From the NCBI RefSeq assembly GCF_007004625.1, contig NZ_VIFV01000002.1, positions 1 through 64,000 of the forward strand: 64,000 nucleotides of DNA, in the 5' to 3' direction. A model generated the notes under the pieces. That model ran no database searches and was not told the DNA's origin. It saw only the letters and a program-made list of their open reading frames with translations. A program made the translations under genes and the position numbers. This document shows, piece by piece, positions 62,869 to 64,000 of the stretch (its first letter is position 1; every line of letters begins with the position of its first letter). This DNA is from Planococcus salinarum. Lineage in GTDB: Bacteria > Bacillota > Bacilli > Bacillales_A > Planococcaceae.

Positions 62869-64000
62869 TTAGTTTAAAAGCGCTGTCGTACTCTTTCTCT
62901 CAAAATAACCATGCAATCTATATTCTGCAATTTCTTGGCTCCAGGAATATAAAATCTGATTTTCAGCTTTGCTGAGATTCAGATTCAACTTGAAAACACT
63001 TTCTTCAAAACTAACCAAGCCATCTTTCGCACTCCCGCTCCACTTGGTCATCGGCATCCGTGCGATTAAATCACTGATTGCTTTTTCATTATATTCCCTC
63101 AGCTTTTTACCTTGCTCGTCGCTGAAATCCGTATTTAACCGGTAGTCTTTCTCTGTCAGGTACTGATGGAAAAATGGTGCTGCTTCTTCAGGCGTAATCG
63201 GATCCAGCCAATTATTTTCACCTTTCGAAAGCATATAACTCAGAACGACCATCTTATAACTCTTCGTCATTCCGGTTCTTTCCACTTCAATCAGCCAGTC
63301 TTTATGCTTCAGCCATACCTCTTGTTCCGTTTCATCCAATTCATCTGCATAGGCAAGCAGGCCCAACCAGCTCTTAAATTCCTGTTTCACAATTTCCGAA
63401 TCGGTATTGGCATGGAGATGGAATTCCAGATACGTTGGCTTTCTGCCAAGTTCTCTTTTCAATTCTTTATAAGCCATAACCACAGCTTCTTTTCGAGGAG
63501 CCCGCTTCTTATTCAACTCTTTTAACAAGTCGATCACTTGAATATCCAGATTGAATTCGCACGCAGCGGGAACGAGAGGCTCAATCGGATTGCTGGCCCC
63601 GGCTTTCCCGGTCTTATCAAATACTGCCAGTTTCAAATCGGCGTTTCGGTAGTTTCCGATGAAATCGATGATTACGCAATGTGATTTGTCATTCGCAATT
63701 CGAAGGCCGCGACCGATTTGCTGTGTATAAACCGTCAGCGATTCGGTCGGTCGAATAAATAGGAGCGTATCGACTTTCGGAATGTCGACACCTTCATTGA
63801 ATAAGTCTACTGTAAAAATGACTTCCAGCTCACCTGTATTCAACCTGGATCTCGCCGCTTTTCGCTGATCTGAAGGCGAAGCTCCATGCAGCGCAATTGC
63901 CTGAACTCCATTTTTTCTATAAAATTCACTCATGTAAATTGCTTGTCTGACCGAAGAGCAAAAGACAATCGTCCTCGTCTGTTTATATTTCTTCCAGGCT
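62869..64000 (-). CDS. SF2 helicase, 3' part (truncated by window edge)
   Basis: Partial: at least 376 codons, open to the edge with no start in the window. The frame reads TRTIVFCSSVRQAIYMSEF (motif IV), TVDLFNEGVDIPKVDTLLFIRPTES (motif V) and QQIGRGLR (motif VI), so it is the C-terminal half of a DEAD/DEAH-type helicase, followed by a ~230-residue associated region (RELGRKPTYLEFHLHANT ...). Reads into the McrBC-like pair with 81 bases between, suggesting one defence locus. No function beyond NTP-driven DNA/RNA remodelling can be stated. Confidence 0.8.
   Translation of the reverse strand, partial: AWKKYKQTRTIVFCSSVRQAIYMSEFYRKNGVQAIALHGASPSDQRKAARSRLNTGELEVIFTVDLFNEGVDIPKVDTLLFIRPTESLTVYTQQIGRGLRIANDKSHCVIIDFIGNYRNADLKLAVFDKTGKAGASNPIEPLVPAACEFNLDIQVIDLLKELNKKRAPRKEAVVMAYKELKRELGRKPTYLEFHLHANTDSEIVKQEFKSWLGLLAYADELDETEQEVWLKHKDWLIEVERTGMTKSYKMVVLSYMLSKGENNWLDPITPEEAAPFFHQYLTEKDYRLNTDFSDEQGKKLREYNEKAISDLIARMPMTKWSGSAKDGLVSFEESVFKLNLNLSKAENQILYSWSQEIAEYRLHGYFERKSTTALLN

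Overview
The window looks like chromosomal DNA of a low-to-medium-GC Bacillota, most likely a Planococcaceae-type Bacillales (genus not provable from the sequence). Supporting marks are strong AGGAGG ribosome sites, many TTG/GTG starts, a preQ1-I riboswitch ahead of queCDE, a GlpP-controlled glycerol regulon, LexA boxes of the GAAC-N4-GTTC type, RsbR/RsbQ-like stress proteins and a CstR persulfide regulon. Most genes lie on the minus strand.

Layout. 1-1975: the 5' end of a group IIC intron sitting just behind a terminator, then RsbR- and RsbQ-like genes. 2428-5446: an anchored surface protein, a peroxiredoxin-like protein and a haloacid dehalogenase. 5791-11280: two near-identical SulP transporters flanking a resolvase-fold protein without catalytic residues, an MFS carrier and a UspA protein. 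11538-18539: LTA-synthase-like and patatin genes, queuosine genes queEDC with a preQ1 riboswitch, and a ZosA-like P-type ATPase. 18606-28624: a large inorganic-sulfur cluster (TauE-type exporter, SulP plus beta-carbonic anhydrase, TusA, two rhodanese/persulfide-dioxygenase fusions, two DsrE proteins, a TusA-rhodanese fusion, two rhodaneses, CstR, DUF302) with several TATACCCC-type CstR operators, three of them inside promoter spacers. 29069-31472: hydrolase, Asp/Glu racemase, nucleotidyltransferase. 31875-36151: an ECF sigma factor, its RskA-like anti-sigma factor, a second surface protein of the 2428 type and a class F-like sortase carrying a fibronectin-type domain. 36305-39333: an ABC transporter for a thiamine precursor under a TPP riboswitch. 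39438-49144: GGDEF/EAL protein, esterase, MaoC/SDR/acyl-CoA-ligase fatty-acid genes, and LexA-controlled small genes. 49274-59546: a duplicated glycerol regulon (glpP, two glpFK pairs, glpD) bracketed by two copies of an amidase/DUF4357 pair, one amidase being a remnant. 59721-64000: an AT-rich McrBC-like restriction module with a helicase that runs off the end.

The most novel-looking system is the sigma/anti-sigma/sortase regulon. Three promoters with the same unusual pattern, TGATCY-N16-CGTTAW, lie upstream of the sigma-anti-sigma operon, the surface protein-sortase operon and the distant 2428 surface protein, and both surface proteins end in the same KMPATGLGG-membrane-RQ/RK signal. This predicts a self-contained ECF regulon that builds a two-component surface display. 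A second item is a family of four structured intergenic repeats (99-251 bp) with compensatory changes in their terminal inverted repeats.

All assignments come from reading the sequence by eye. Identities quoted are estimates, and family names rest on remembered motifs, not on searches.
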